Origin: Sycobia sp. Sy_11 | Lineage: Eukaryota; Arthropoda; Insecta; Hymenoptera; Epichrysomallidae | NCBI GenBank assembly: GCA_018907035.1 | Contig: JACCIC010000123.1 | Span: 744,001-808,000, forward strand | DNA: 64,000 nucleotides | Direction: 5' to 3' | Shown: piece after piece, positions 23,500 through 36,123 of the stretch | How positions within the stretch are numbered: the first letter of the stretch is position 1 | Layout: each line of letters starts with the position of its first letter | The notes under the pieces: model-generated | Seen by the model: only the letters and a program-made list of their open reading frames with translations | The model's database searches: none | Told to the model about the DNA's origin: nothing | Position numbers and translations under genes: made by a program

Positions 23500-26400
23500 C
23501 TATGCAAGGTTCTTTCCATTATGTTCTTGTCTTGGGAAATTCAAGAGGCGCGGGAACGGCTCGACGGCAAGAGAGCGACCTTAAATTAAATGAATTAGTA
23601 CATCAACAACTTGGAATTTTAATCGGAGAAACTGATACAGAATTATAAAAATTTGAATCTTTGTATTATATGGGAATAACTTCATAAAATAAATCTCATG
23701 GGATTGCCTCCGTTAAATATAAAATCTGCTACTGAATTAAGAAAACTAAATAATGATTTTAAAAAGCACTGAAGAGCATTAAAAAGTTTAGGTCAGAATA
23801 CAAACACATAGGATCCATATTCTATTCTATATCATAACGAATAAATTTGATAGAAAAACTTGTAAGCAATGGGAATGATCCATGGCCGATACACTCATGC
23901 CGGCTTTCGCGATTCTCTTGGAATTCGTATAAAATAAGTTTTTGACCTTGCAAACAACTGTTTTACATACGGCAAATTGTACAAATTATGCGTTTACATC
24001 AAATTATAAAATCAATATAATCAATTGAAGCCTACCTAAGATTCATTAGAAAAACCACGCTTTTGTTACTGTTCAAGCGACTGAATCACGCGTGATATGC
24101 GACTGCACACATAAAACTTATACATGTTTTACAGAAAAACTTTTCAAGTGTTCAAGTTAAGGCACACAATAAAATAAAATTATATTTTGCCGGGTTTGAT
24201 AACTGATTTTATTAATAAATTACAGATTTATGATATAGTCCAAACTAAAACAATACTAATTTCCTCTTTGATACAAAGGAATCCGCGCGCACGCGTCTGA
24301 GAACTTCTACACGCGCTCACGTCAACTTCCATTATCCTTATCTGATTTTTAACCTTTTATCATTACCTCACTGCCTCTCTTTTACACAGCATTATTTCTC
24401 ATTTCCTTGTTTGCGCTTAGTCACAGGTACTTTCCTGCTCGAACTTACATTTCGGGCCTTTTCCAAGATCGCTTTTATTTAATTACACGGGCGTTTGTTG
24501 TATAGCACGAACATTCTTAATCTCTAATACTTGTGATACATTCTGAGAAATTAGCGTTGTATAACGGGCTGTTATTATCAAATTAAATTGACGATATTTG
24601 AATTGTTTTAATTCTAGCCACGATAAAATGGAGTGCGAATGGGAAGGCTGCAAAAATATAAACGAAAGCATCACACCTTATTACATTATAATGCATAACC
24701 GCTAAATAACAAGCTTCAGAGCTCCAACAAAACATGAAAAAATATAGCACAAATGGATGAAATTTCAGAGACCACTCTCAGTGCTGTTGTATCTGTTGTT
24801 GTTTATACACAGTTTCTATTGTCTATCACATTAATAACAATTAAAAATAAATATGGTGAAATAATTTCTGCACATGTATTCCTCAACCGCGGTTGAGAGT
24901 CAATTTTATATCAGTTCAATTTTATAACAGAAATTTGCGAAATGTTTAAATTTGAATTAAAAAATATGAATATTACAATTAATGAATCAAACCAATTAAA
25001 GTTTAATATTGAAAAATCGTTAAAAACAATAATATATTAGACTCAATCAAACTATCATGCCAAAGTAGAATTTTTCATGATTGCAAAAATCTATAATTTT
25101 TTGTAAAATAATCATATACCACAATTTTTTAGACCAAGGGAGGGTAAGCTTTGTTATGATCTATAGTACATAGGTCAAGTACAGCTGCAGAAGAACAAGG
25201 AGTGAAATTAAAGAAAACTAAATTACTTTGGATATTGTCGGGTCAAAGTAAGAATAATCCTAAAATTAATAATAACGCAGTAGAAAATATCTTTAAGGAA
25301 ATGATGCGTTACAATCCACTCTCCGAAAAATTAATTTTATGTTTACCATTTAACAATAAAATAAATAAGCTTGGGAAAACATGTGAAATAGCGCGTCGAA
25401 AATTTTTCTCATTAAAGAGAAAACAGGCTCGCAATTGAAATTAAAGCTAGCCTAGAACAAATTTATGCGGGAATTAGAATACTTTGAACTAGATCATATG
25501 TCGGAGTACCTAGATAATTGTAAGTCAACTGGATATTTTACACCGCGCCATATAGTGGTGAAAAATCTGGTCAAACCACTAAAGTTAGCGTGGTTTATGA
25601 TACTTAGGCAAAATCAATTTCTGGTCTTTCATTAAATAACTGCCGACAGGCAGGACTATACAATAAAGACTATACTATAAAACGTGTTCTCCATATAACT
25701 ACGATTTGAAAATTATCAATATAGTCCATTTACCACCGAAATAAAATCAATGTATCAACAGATTCTCAGAATCTTTATACAGAATATCTTTATACAGAAA
25801 GAGCAATAACCAGTGGTTGAAAATATATCGTACTAGGATAGTAGGATTCCAGCATACGGGACTGCTTCTGTTTCATTTTTGTCGATTCGAAGCTATTTCG
25901 AATATCCTAATACCGCAAAAATTATAAAATGAGATTTTTACGTTAACAATGTGTTGACTAGTGCAGAAACATTAGTGAGGCTATTGAGCTGCGAAATAAT
26001 TAAATAAAGGTTACCCATACGGTGTGTATATCGTAGAGGAAACAGGCATCTAAGTGCACGGATTTACTGAATTCTATTGCAGATATGCTAAATATAAAAA
26101 TTAAAAAATCATCAATATAAATAGATTATCAAATATATCTAAATTATTTGATCCTATAGGAATAATAAAAAATTGAAGAAGAACTACTGTATTATTAAAT
26201 TACGATTCAATTCTGCAATGCGTTGGAAAAGACCCATATGCCTTTACATCATATGCCTTTATATCAGATGCCTGGATCTACAGAAGATCCCAAGTCAAAA
26301 ACAATAAAGTTCTGGTAAATCTACTTTGTTTAAAAAACCGAGTAGCTGTATGAAAAATTATTTCTTTACATAAATTATAATTATGTGCTGTCCTATTAAT

Positions 26401-26880
26401 TTTACGATTATTGACAACCGTTATTCTAGCGCATTGCAAACCGATAAATAAAATTCACTCAAGGTCGGATTCAACGATAACTTACAAAAGATAAAAACTT
26501 AAGTTCGTGCGTTAAAAATGTTTGTGACAAATAGAGTTACAGAAATAAGAGACAGCATTTTAGGCTACGTATGAAGATACGTAACAAGTAAGAATAATCC
26601 CGCTGAATACCTTTCTATGGGCAAGATAACTTTCAAAGATATAAACAATAAAATATGTATATATGGTATCGCTTGGTTCAGCAATGTTCACAACAAATGG
26701 TCGAATGCACGACTTAAGATTGCCGCGCTACCTGAACTTCAATTAACCATTGCCCTTAAAACATTGGTTCATATACACCCTTATGATGATCTCCTTCGAA
26801 AAGGTTCTTCGATAAATAAATTAATACAAGTCGCCGCTTATTGTTTCTTTTTCTAAACAATGTCTGCAATTAATTGATGT
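23500..26880 (+). mobile_element. Decayed BEL/Pao LTR retrotransposon, relic 1
   Basis: Frames are broken everywhere, but domains occur in BEL/Pao order. Gag-like S-A-T-E-L-R-K-L and R-A-L-K-S-L-G lie at about 23720-23800. The pre-RT block (L-P-F-N-N-K with K-F-F-S-L-K-R-K) is at 25202-25438. A degraded reverse transcriptase entry lies at about 25490-25600, and the F-D-P-I-G-I connection motif at about 26150. The F-V-T-N-R-V-T-E-I and N-P-A-E-Y-L-S block is at about 26520-26620, and the segment before the integrase zinc region is at 26617-26850. No full integrase or clear LTRs were found, and 24160-25100 may hold another insertion. Clearly an old, dead copy. Confidence 0.65.
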
Positions 26881-26989
26881 AAAATTTTACGAATGTCGAT
26901 ACAACCGAATTAAACCATTCAACGATTAAAATTATGAAATTAATGTTAGGTGAATGTTTTCAATTAGAATTACAGTTGTTCAATGTTTT

Positions 26990-27540
26990 CGCTTAGAATT
27001 ATAGAAAGATAATAAGTTGATGTTATAATAAACTTGAGCGTACGTATACCAGCAAGATGGTTCGCCACGACATCTGTCCTTTTGGAAGCTCCCGTAATTA
27101 AGACGCATTACGCAAGGGTCGAACCATACCTGACGCATCGTGTGCTATTGTCCTTTCTGGAGTTCCTAACTCTCACTTCGCTGCTATCCAATCCGATATC
27201 GCGTCATTTAGTGTCACCCAATACATGACGTTGTAACAGAATAAATTTGAAGTTTGTATCAAATAAATGTAAATGCGTACCCTTGTAAATGTAAAAGAAA
27301 AATAGAAGCAGAATTATTCAAGATACGTTATAGTGCAGATCGAGCCGCACCGAGTACTGGTAGAAGTCCGCACATTGTTATATTCGGCTAGAGATTTGTA
27401 TATATTATAGATAAATTAATAAACACACGTTATCTATATAATTTCGGAAATCAATTTATTAAACAATTATTCCACTTGTCATTAAGTGTCCGAGTGAAGT
27501 GAGCGATACTTGAACATTTATTGTTCAAATTTATAATATT
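26990..27540 (+). other. Possible LTR or 3' region of BEL/Pao relic 1
   Basis: A somewhat GC-richer block (27030-27240) with an AATAAA-like signal follows the pol remnant. Position suggests an LTR, but no partner copy or termini could be defined. Confidence 0.25.
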
Positions 27541-27859
27541 CTCGTTCACGATTCAATAACAGTATCTAAGAAAGGATAAACCAGTACCTAGTTTCAGCAA
27601 CTAGATTACCTTAAATGTGTATATTGATAATGATGATTTAATTGAAGTAAGCGGGTGTTTAGTAAATTCTAACTTAATATACGATAATAAGCATTCGTTT
27701 CTAATGCCAAAAAATCATTATGTTGCATCGTTAATTATTAGGAGGTGAATTTAGTTTCATGTTTATAATCATCCCCGTAGAATCTGAAATAGAATTACTG
27801 CTAAAAAATAAAATAATTACATTTATGATGGAAAATATATACACGTTAGCTTAATCAAA

Positions 27860-28060
27860 ATATTTTTCGTCATTTTCTACACACTGATTCGTCAAGCTCC
27901 TCAAAATACCCATTTACAGCTTCTATTACTTCATCATTGCTCGATGCGTGCAACGATGGCTAAACTCGTTGGGAGAATTGCTCTCTCAAAAATTCCAGCG
28001 TTGCAATGTGAATCTCGCAGAGATTCGAGTGTCTGCAACGCAACTCTTGTTTGAATTCGC
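27860..28060 (-). pseudogene. mariner transposase C-terminal fragment
   Basis: The minus strand reads A-S-S-N-D-E-V-I-E-A-V-N-G-Y-F-E-E-L-D-E-S, which matches the conserved C-terminal end of mariner transposases (the segment before the final W-x-K-C-I). A preceding stretch is also readable but contains a stop. The catalytic residues are missing. This is an isolated remnant. Confidence 0.5.
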
Positions 28061-28871
28061 CAACGAACGAATTCACTTGCAAGGAAAGTAGCTACCTTCC
28101 GAAATGTTATAAGTAAAAAGGAGAGAAAATGTTCGGAAAATACTATAAATTTTTGACTATATGATTCGACGATTCAAAACCAACTAACTCTTGTTAGCGT
28201 TCATCACCGGTACTCCAGCGGCCTGGCGTCCCTTATCTCTCGGTTAAGTAAACATAGCCGCTTTGAAAAGAATACAAGACCCATAAACAATGTGCGGCAA
28301 GCAGATTGAATTTATTTGGATGTCTCGTAAATCAAATTTAAGAATTAAATTCTATGAAATAAAATTAATTCTTATTTATAAAAATGTTGTTGAAAACTAA
28401 GACGGTAATAAATTATCTTCATATCATATCATATCATACTCATACTAATTTATAAAGACAATGCTTGTTTTTGTTTGTTCACGATAACCGAAAAAACAAC
28501 TGAACCGATTGTTCTGAAATTTGACATATAGATTCTATATTATTTTGGGAAGGACATAGGCTATGTTTTTTATTGAAAATCATTTTAATTTCATCAATAA
28601 ATAAAGTTAATGGTTTTAAAAATCAGTTTCACCAGTGACCACTAGGTGGCGTCTTGAATCACGAACATCAACTCAAAGCAGCCCGCTTAAAGTACTAATA
28701 CCAGGCCAGCAGGACGAATATTCATATCCAACTGTGGGAATCGTATCCTGAAGAAGGTGTGATGTTAATCGGTATTATCCTTTTTGTTCTTCAGGTCAAT
28801 CTGTCATTACTCTCACACCTTATGGATATCTTTTGATTTTTGTAAATTTTATTTACTCTTACATGGGAAAA

Positions 28872-28970
28872 CCTCTCTCTCTCTCTCCCTCCCTCTCCCT
28901 CTCTCTCCCTCTCTCCCTCTCTCTCTCTCTCTCTCTCTGTCTCAATCTCTCTGTCTTTCTTTCTTCTTCT
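28872..28970. repeat. (CT)n-rich tract in Helitron-like copy 2
   Basis: Imperfect CT/CCCT repeat, the orientation counterpart of the (GA)n tract at 22009. Confidence 0.9.
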
Positions 28971-29164
28971 CTTAGAAAATGGTTTTGTTTGCCAAATCAT
29001 AGTGAATATAGTTTGTGACGACAAATTATATTATTATTTTTATACATTTTATTAACTTCAGAATTGTAACAAGAGACCATGTTTTTTTTAGTTCGAGCAA
29101 AAGAAATGATGGCAAAATAGGGTTCTTTACTAAAAACTTCGAAACTATGTATATATAAAAAAAA

Positions 29165-29509
29165 AGTTGATTTAACTAGAAAAATCTAAACTTTATTCTA
29201 ATATATAACTTTATTTCATTAGTGGAATACAACTGTGATCAATGCATTGATAAATAAAATAATAAATTACAAATATGAAAATACAATATAATATTAAGTA
29301 CAAATGTAGCACTGTATATTGGCCGCACTCGACTGCTGTCACTCTCGGAAATAACGGTGGCCGGATCGGTCTGTCCCTTTTGTATCCTCGGCATTTCTGC
29401 AGTTTGAACTCAGGTCGGTTCAGGAACAGTGCGGGTATAGACTTGCACTGATCCATATTAGCGTCCTCAGTTAAGTTTGTATGGAGCATATATTCGTTGC
29501 ATAGCAACA
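29165..29509 (-). repeat. Copia 3' LTR
   Basis: About 345 bp, very similar to 34796-35138. The outer end reads AGTTGATTT where the other copy has TGTTGATTT, so one terminal base has changed. The inner end GCAACA adjoins the polypurine tract. Confidence 0.9.
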
Positions 29510-30081
29510 CCCTTCCTCAACGATAATATGCACTTATGCGTATGCTTTTAGTCTACATTTTTCAATAAAGTACTTCAACTTTACTCTGTTTAACGGTTTG
29601 GTTAACATATCAGCAACCGTTTCTTCTGTTGCGTAAATTCCATAATTAATCGTTGAAGCCATATACTTTCTTGACACGCTTCTGCAATTGAAATGAACTG
29701 CTTCTGTCGACGAGAGAGCTACGCATGTTTGTTTCCTACATGCCCAACTGATTGTTGCATTCATAAATCTAAATACGTATCCGCTGTTGGACTTACGGTT
29801 TCTTCTGTTTTCTGCCCAATCTGCATCAGCATAACCAATTAACTCTAAATCTTTTTGTCCGGTGCCTCCGAGTATGAGCTCATAATTCTTAGTACCTTTC
29901 AAATAACGAGCTACTCTTTTTGCTTCGTTCCAATCCGCTGATGTTGGCTGTTTATTGGACTGACTAAGTATAGTCACACTAGCATTGATAACGGGCCTTG
30001 TGTTGACGGCTAAGTATAACAATGCTCCAATTAATTGTTGATAAATTTCTTGTTTTTCCATTGATGGTTGATCCTCTACTA

Positions 30082-31362
30082 TTAGGAGTGTGAATAAGTC
30101 TTTCCCGTTTTTGTAAGAGATGGCGCCACCAATACTGTGCGAGTATTCAATGGTTACATATGTCATAATCAAAGCTTATTCATATGTCAACAATTCCATA
30201 CTAACACATTAGTTAAAATTTTTTCGCATCATAAATTTTTGATATCGTGAAAATGTCGAAATTTGAGCCGAGTCGACGTCATTTGCGGGAAGTTTCACTT
30301 TATTGGTTCAATTTGAAGAAATCTGTTGCCGAGACGCATCGATTGCTTCAGGAGGCTTATGGAGAAGGTTGTGTCGATGATTCAAGTGTTCGCGGATGGT
30401 TTCGACGCTTCAAAAGCGGTGATTTCGACGTGGAAGACAAGGAGCGTTCCGGGCGGCCGCAAATCTTTGAAGATCGAGAATTGGCGACTTTGCTTGATGA
30501 AGATTCTTGTCAAACGCAAGAAGAACTTGCTGAAGCATTGGGAGTTGACCGAACAACCATTTCCAAGCGTTTGAAAGCCATGGGAATGATCCAAAAGCAA
30601 GGAAATTGGGTGCCGTACGAACTGAAGCTGAGAGACGTCGAACGGCGTTTTTTCACTTGCGAACAGCTGCTTCAGCGACATAAAAGAAAGGGTTTTCTGC
30701 ATCGTATCGTGGCGATGAAAAGTGGATACGTTACGATAATCCGAAGCGAAGAAAATCATGGGGACTACCCGGCCATGCATCATCATCGACGGCCAAGCCA
30801 AATATTCATGGCGCCAAGCTCATGCTCTGTATATGGTGGGACCAGCTAGGTGTGGTTTACTATGAGCTTCTGAAACCGAATGAAAGGATCACAGGCGAGG
30901 TCTATCGACGACAATTGATGCGTTTGAGCCGCGCACTGCGAGAAAAACGGCCACAATACTCCGACAGGCACGACAAAGTGATTTTGCAACATGACAATGC
31001 TCGCCCACATGTTGCACCGCCGGTGAAAACATACTTAGAAACGCTCAAATGGGAAGTCCTACCCCACCCGCCGTATAGTCCAGACGTTGCTCCGTCTGAT
31101 TACCATCTCTTCAGATCGATGACGCATGGCCTGGCTGACCAGCACTTCCATTCCTACGAGGAAGCCAAAAAATGGGTGGATGACTGGATAGAGGCCAAAC
31201 CGGTCGAATTTTTTCGCAACGGGATTCGTATGTTGCCAGAAAGATGGGAAAAAGTTGTAGCTAGCGATGGCCAATACTTTCAATAATTCATTTGTAACCA
31301 TTTTTTCACAATAAAGGCTCAAAATTTGAAAAAAAACGGGAAAGACTTATTCACATACCTGA
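30082..31362 (+). mobile_element. mariner (Tc1/mariner) transposon
   Basis: A 1281-bp element with inverted ends of about 28 bp sharing TGTGAATAAGTCTTTCCCG, flanked by TA on each side (30080-30081 and 31363-31364), the known mariner target. It lies antisense to Copia and interrupts its reverse transcriptase/RNase H gene. Length and ends are typical of a complete mariner. Confidence 0.95.
30247..31286 (+). pseudogene. mariner transposase (DD34D), one frameshift
   Basis: The cut-and-paste transposase begins at 30247 or 30253. Its N-terminal helix-turn-helix region includes R-G-W-F-R-R-F-K and the linker R-S-G-R-P. The catalytic aspartates are in G-D-E-K-W (codon 30714), H-D-N-A-R-P-H (30993) and A-P-S-D-Y-H (31098); the last two are separated by 34 residues, as in mariners. 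A small deletion just before G-D-E-K-W near 30710 shifts the frame, so the frame from 30247 ends at 30849 and the catalytic half is read in another frame to 31286. All three aspartates survive, so inactivation looks recent. Confidence 0.92.
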
Positions 31363-32585
31363 TATTTTTATATATCCGGTGTCCAATGGTATACAAGAAA
31401 TCTTTGCATCTTGCAAGTTAAATTTCTCTAAGATATTTTGAATGTATTTTGTTTGTTTTATACAGTAATATCCATTACTGTCCTTTCTCACTTCGATGCC
31501 TAAATAATTTTGTAGAAATCCTAGGACAACCAACTTGAAATTACCCTGCAAATATGTTGCTGTCTTTTCAATGTCGTCTTGATCTTTAGCAGCTATTAAA
31601 ATATCATCAACATGTATGATTATGAAGATGACGTCTTTTTCTCTATTTATATATAAGCATGGATCCGCGATGCTTTGAATAAAATTCTTGCTTTTAAGAA
31701 TTGCATCTAATTTCTTGTTCCATATATTATCGGCCTGCTTTAGTCCGTATAAACCTTTTTTGAGTTTACACACCATGGTTTTTCCATCTTTATTTACTAC
31801 TTCATAACCCTCTGGCTGCTTCATATGGATGGTTTCTTTCAGGTCATCATTTAGAAAAGCAGTTTTGGCATCGAAATGCTTAACTATTAGACCTTTTCTA
31901 CCTGCAATGGCAAGTAAAAGTTTGAAAGTAGCCTGTTTTACGACAGGTGCGAATACCTGGTCGTAATCTACGCCGTATTTTTGAGAAAATCCTCGCGCAA
32001 CTAGTCTTGCTTTGTATTTATTCACTCCGCCCATTTTGTCCCTTTTCACCTTAAACACCCATTTATTGGTGATTATATTTTGATTCTTCGGTGCAGGTAT
32101 AATCTCCCAGGTATCATTTTGAAGTAATGCGTTATATTCCTCATCCATCGCTCTTTTCCAGTCGTTCTTATCCGGCCTTAATAATGCTTCCTTTCTGCTT
32201 TTCGGATCTTCTCCTGATACCGCCGCATATTTCGAAATTGCCATATACCGATTGGGCGGGACTCCTCTATTTTCTCTCATAGACTTTCTTAGTTGCGGTT
32301 CTTGAATTTCATTTTGTAAATTACTATAATCTCTTTGCAGTGCGTCACTGTCATCTTCTGGCATCTGCTCTTCCGCACTTGAATAAGATGATTCAGTATC
32401 ACTGTCGTCATCTTTACTTGATATAACGTAATGAACTTCTGAATTCGTGTCAGCATTGACAAAATTATTATCCAAGAATTTCGCGTCCTGACTCACTTTT
32501 AATGCTCCTGTTGCTGTATCGATGAATCGGTATGCTTTTGATTCATCGGAATATCCAATAAAAGTGAATTTTTCTGATTTTGCAT

Positions 32586-33644
32586 CTAACTTTGTTCGAT
32601 GCTCTTTTGGTACATATACAAAAGCCTTGCATCCAAAAATATGCAGATTTTTACATAGGGCTTCTCATTGAACCACAACTCATACGGAGTCCTCTCCGTC
32701 GCTTTGGTCGGCAACCGATTTTGCAAAAAATTGGCTGTGCTGACGGCTTCGCCCCAATATTTATTTTCCATATTAGCGTCTAGCAGCATGCATCTCGCCA
32801 TTTCCAAGAACGATCTATTTTTCCTTTTGGCGACTCCATTCTGTTGCGAAGAGTATCCAGCGGTATATTGTGTTTTTATCCCTCTATCGGACAAAAAATT
32901 CTTTAAATTTTTGTTGAGATACTCCCTTCCTCGATCGGATCTTATACATTTTGGTAATTTTCCAAACTGTGTTTTTGTCATTTCAACAAATCCTTTTATT
33001 TTTGGCCCCGCTTCGTCTTTGGTCTTCAATAAATAAACTGTAGTAAATCGTGAGTGATCATCAATGATTGTCATTACATATTTATTTCCTCCTGGCGTTA
33101 CAGTCTCCATAGGGCCGCAAATATCTGTATGGAGAAGATCAAGAATATCGTGCGATTTGTGTTGAGACTCCTTTAGAAAAGGCTGGCGCGCCATTTTCCC
33201 TTTTTCGCAGCATTCACATACTTCTCGCCTTCCACAGTCTGTAATCCGTATACCTGTTGCGAGATCTTTATTTTCCAGATCTTTTATTGCTCCGATATCT
33301 CAGTGTCCGAATCGTCGATGCCATACGTGTTGAGAATTTTTTCCGTGATTTCTATTTATTGCCACGCACGATCGTTCCTCGACTTGTTGTACCTGATATA
33401 AATCTTCAGTATCCTTTCCGCATACAGCGATTGCTTGATTTACTCCATCTTTTGAAATTTTGCAAATATTGTCGCAAAATTTTACTTGATATCCTTCTTT
33501 CGCAAGCTTCTTTAAGGATATTAAGTTCGATTCGAACGATGGTACGTAGTGCACATCTTTAATAATCATTTGCGTTTGTTTTCCATTAACACTACATTTT
33601 ATAGAACCCGAACCTTTTCCTTTTATTTCACTTACTTTGTCCAC
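32586..33644 (-). pseudogene. Copia protease tail, pre-integrase and integrase
   Basis: From 33644 to 33300 the protease end and the pre-integrase zinc region (ending H-V-W-H-R-R-F-G-H) are readable. From 33194 to 32586 is the integrase core with D-L-L-H-T-D-I-C-G and S-D-R-G-R-E-Y. The third catalytic position, normally glutamate in N-G-V-A-E-R, reads N-G-V-A-K-R, so the triad is broken. Stops separate the blocks (around 33299-33195 and 32585). Confidence 0.88.
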
Positions 33645-33650
33645 TTCAGC

Positions 33651-34652
33651 TCAACGCACAAAACCATTTATAGCTGAATCAAAATGTGTGAAAAATTTAC
33701 GACTATTAGTCATATGGCTCGTTGCTCCAGAGTCGACAAACCAAATATTATTATAATTTTTATGGGCTTTTACACTAAATCGCGCATATTTAATACTGTC
33801 GTTAACTTTCTTTGCACATATTTTTTCCACGCCCATAAATAATTTTTCTTCTGTAAGTTGTGTTTCCTTGACTGCGTTAGCTTTGTTGGCGCTTTTGTCC
33901 TTCCACACTTTGTATTTCCTGCAATCATGTTTTAAATGCCCTATCTTTTTGTAGAAAAAACAGCTTTTAATTACTGATTCACCGTTGTTATTATTTTTTC
34001 TGTATCCACTATTACTGCTGTATGTGATTTTCATTGCTGTCTCGGCCACTGGGAAATTATTTCTCACGTCTCTTTGACCTTTGCGCCTCTTAAATTCATC
34101 GATCAGTTTACTTTTAATGAATTGTGAGGTAATATCTTTCTCAGGTCTGCTCTCTAATGCTGTAACGAGCGTGTCGTACGATTCCGGCAAACTTCCCAAT
34201 AACATAGCCGCTAACAAATCGTCGGCTAAAATTATCCCAAGAGCCGTTAACTGATTCACTGTTTTAACAAAATTAGCAATGTGTGCTTCCATATCGCCAT
34301 CTTCGCTAAGAACGGTCCGACATAATCGTTTCAACAGTAATACCTTTGACGTTAGCCTTGACTTTTGATGGTATTCTTTAAGTGATTCTCAAGCATGTCT
34401 TGCTGTAGCGACGCTCCTTATGTGGACTAGCTAGTCATCTTCCACTGACAGTCCGATCCTCACACGCGCCTTATCATTTTTCTTTTTCCACATAGCTTTT
34501 TCTGTGGTTTCTGAATCGGCGGGCTTGTCATCGATAATTACATCCCAAATATTTTCATCTACCATTAGCAGCTCCATTTTATAACTCCAAACAGCATAGT
34601 TTTCGCCGTTGAGCTTCTGGAAAGAGCATCTATATCCGGAGCCTTCTGCCAT
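33651..34652 (-). pseudogene. Copia gag and protease start
   Basis: Gag starts at the ATG of 34652 (M-A-E-G-S-G-Y) with the K-L-N-G-E-N-Y and W-S-Y-K-M-E motifs of Copia Gag. A stop at 34431 and a poorly readable gap up to 34334 break it. The zinc knuckle C-F-F-Y-K-K-I-G-H-L-K-H-D-C has tyrosine where the second cysteine should be. The protease active site W-F-V-D-S-G-A-T-S-H is intact near 33740. Confidence 0.88.
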
Positions 34653-34778
34653 TTTTTTTGTTGTTGAAAATATAACGAGACACTGTAAATTTTACTTATA
34701 TTGTAAAAACACTTATTTCACTTTGATTTTATTTATTTTTCTTTTAACACTGTTCTTTATAAATTTATCACACACTGA

Positions 34779-34795
34779 GGTCTGGGCCCATAACC
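34779..34795 (-). promoter_or_regulatory. Copia primer-binding site (initiator tRNA-Met type)
   Basis: The minus strand reads GGTTATGGGCCCAGACC directly inside the 5' LTR. This is the Copia-type site pairing with an internal part of initiator methionine tRNA. Confidence 0.85.
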
Positions 34796-35138
34796 TGTTG
34801 ATTTAACTAGAAGAATCTAAACTTTATTCTAATATATAACTTTATTTAATTAGTGGAATACAACTGTGATCAATGCACTGATAAATCAAATAATAAATTA
34901 CATGTGAAAATACAATATAATATTAAGTACAAATGTAGCACTGTATATTGGCCGCACTCGATTGCTGTCACTCTCGGGAATAACGGTGGCCGGATCGGTC
35001 TGTCCCTTTTGTATCCTCGGCATTTCTGCAGTTTGAACTCAGGTCGGTTCTGGAACAGTGCGGGTATAGACTTGCACTGATCCACATTAGCGTCCTCAGT
35101 TAAGTTTGCATGGTGCATATATTCGTTGCATACCAACA
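34796..35138 (-). repeat. Copia 5' LTR
   Basis: On the plus strand it runs TGTTGATTT to CCAACA, so it has TG...CA ends. It differs from the 3' LTR at a small number of bases, pointing to a moderately recent insertion. Confidence 0.9.
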
Positions 35139-35384
35139 AAAAAATATCGTCACTTCTGCATAAAAAGGCAATATCTATCGTCTGCTTAAAAAATATGCTA
35201 TGCGCATTTTGCTTGAATTTCAGTTGGCATCACTACGAAAATATTCACGGTATTGAATTGAAAAAACGGAAATATAAAAAAATATATATATATTGTATGT
35301 ATATTATATTGTACATATTATATATACACAATTTCATACGGTTTCTGCTCATAAATATTGTATTGGCGTGTACGGGCAGTTGAT

Positions 35385-36075
35385 TACGATATCCCGTTGC
35401 CGTAAGATGTCAAGATGATTTCTATAAGCAGTTGTATGTTCGTATGATAGAATGCAATGTCTAGGTGTCTCAGGGCGATTTCTACGGGGAATATTGTATT
35501 TAGTTGATAGAAAACGACGTCGAGGTATGAGGAAATCAATTTCTGTGGGAAAATTTGTGTTGGAACGGTAAAATACAATATCTGGGTCTTTCCGAACGAC
35601 TTCTACGGGGAGTATTGTGTTTAGTCGTTAGAAAGCGATACTAGCTTTCTCGGGACGACCTCTACTGGAATTATCGTGTTTAGTTGGTAGAAAACGATGT
35701 TCGGGTATATCGGGACAACTTCAACGGGGAGTTTTGTGTTCGGATGATAGAATGTGATTTCCAGGTGTTTTTCAACGACTTCTACGGGGAAGTTCATGTA
35801 TAGTTGGTGGGAAACAAAATCCAGGTATGTCAGTATGACTTTTATAAAGAGAATCGCATTCTGTCATTCAAGCACGCACACTCCCAGTAAGAGTCGTCCC
35901 GGGATACCTAGACATTGTATTCTACCTCACCAACACAAAACTCTCTATAGCAGTCATCCCGAGATATTTCCTATAGTTCGAACATGATGCTCTCCGAAAA
36001 CGTCGTTTCGAGACACTTGGACATCTTTTTCTAACGCAAGAACTCGAAAGTACAATTTTGTCCATCGAAGCCATA
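35385..36075. repeat. 60-bp-period minisatellite within Helitron-like copy 2
   Basis: Reverse-complement counterpart of the array at 15970-16790, with units around GGACGACTTCTACGGGGAG and an orientation switch near 35870. Confidence 0.75.

Positions 36076-36078
<3 letters not shown>

Positions 36079-36121
<43 letters not shown>
36079..36121. repeat. (AT)n microsatellite
   Basis: AT dinucleotides inside Helitron-like copy 2. Confidence 0.9.

Positions 36122-36123
<2 letters not shown>

Larger units (their letters stand above)
29534..32496 (-). pseudogene. Copia reverse transcriptase and RNase H, split by mariner
   Basis: The reverse transcriptase part (32496-31363) starts with an acidic linker, then has W-V-F-K-V-K, A-R-L-V-A-R-G, the first catalytic region F-D-A-K-T-A-F-L and the active-site motif H-V-D-D. 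The RNase H part (30081-29534) has S-A-D-W-N-E-A-K-R, Y-A-D-A-D-W-A and A-L-S-S-T-E-A. Between them lies the mariner at 30082-31362. After S-S-T-E-A the usual continuation is lost. The element copies its RNA into cDNA in particles; this copy cannot because the gene is interrupted. Confidence 0.9.
29165..35138 (-). mobile_element. Ty1/copia retrotransposon with mariner insertion
   Basis: About 5.97 kb including the 1.28-kb mariner. Two LTRs (29165-29509 and 34796-35138) flank gag, protease, integrase and reverse transcriptase/RNase H in Copia order on the minus strand. A primer-binding site lies beside the 5' LTR and a polypurine tract (GAGGAAGGG on the minus strand, 29510-29519) beside the 3' LTR. 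Flanking A runs fit an AAAAA target duplication. All genes carry stops or frameshifts. It is inserted in Helitron-like copy 2. Confidence 0.9.
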
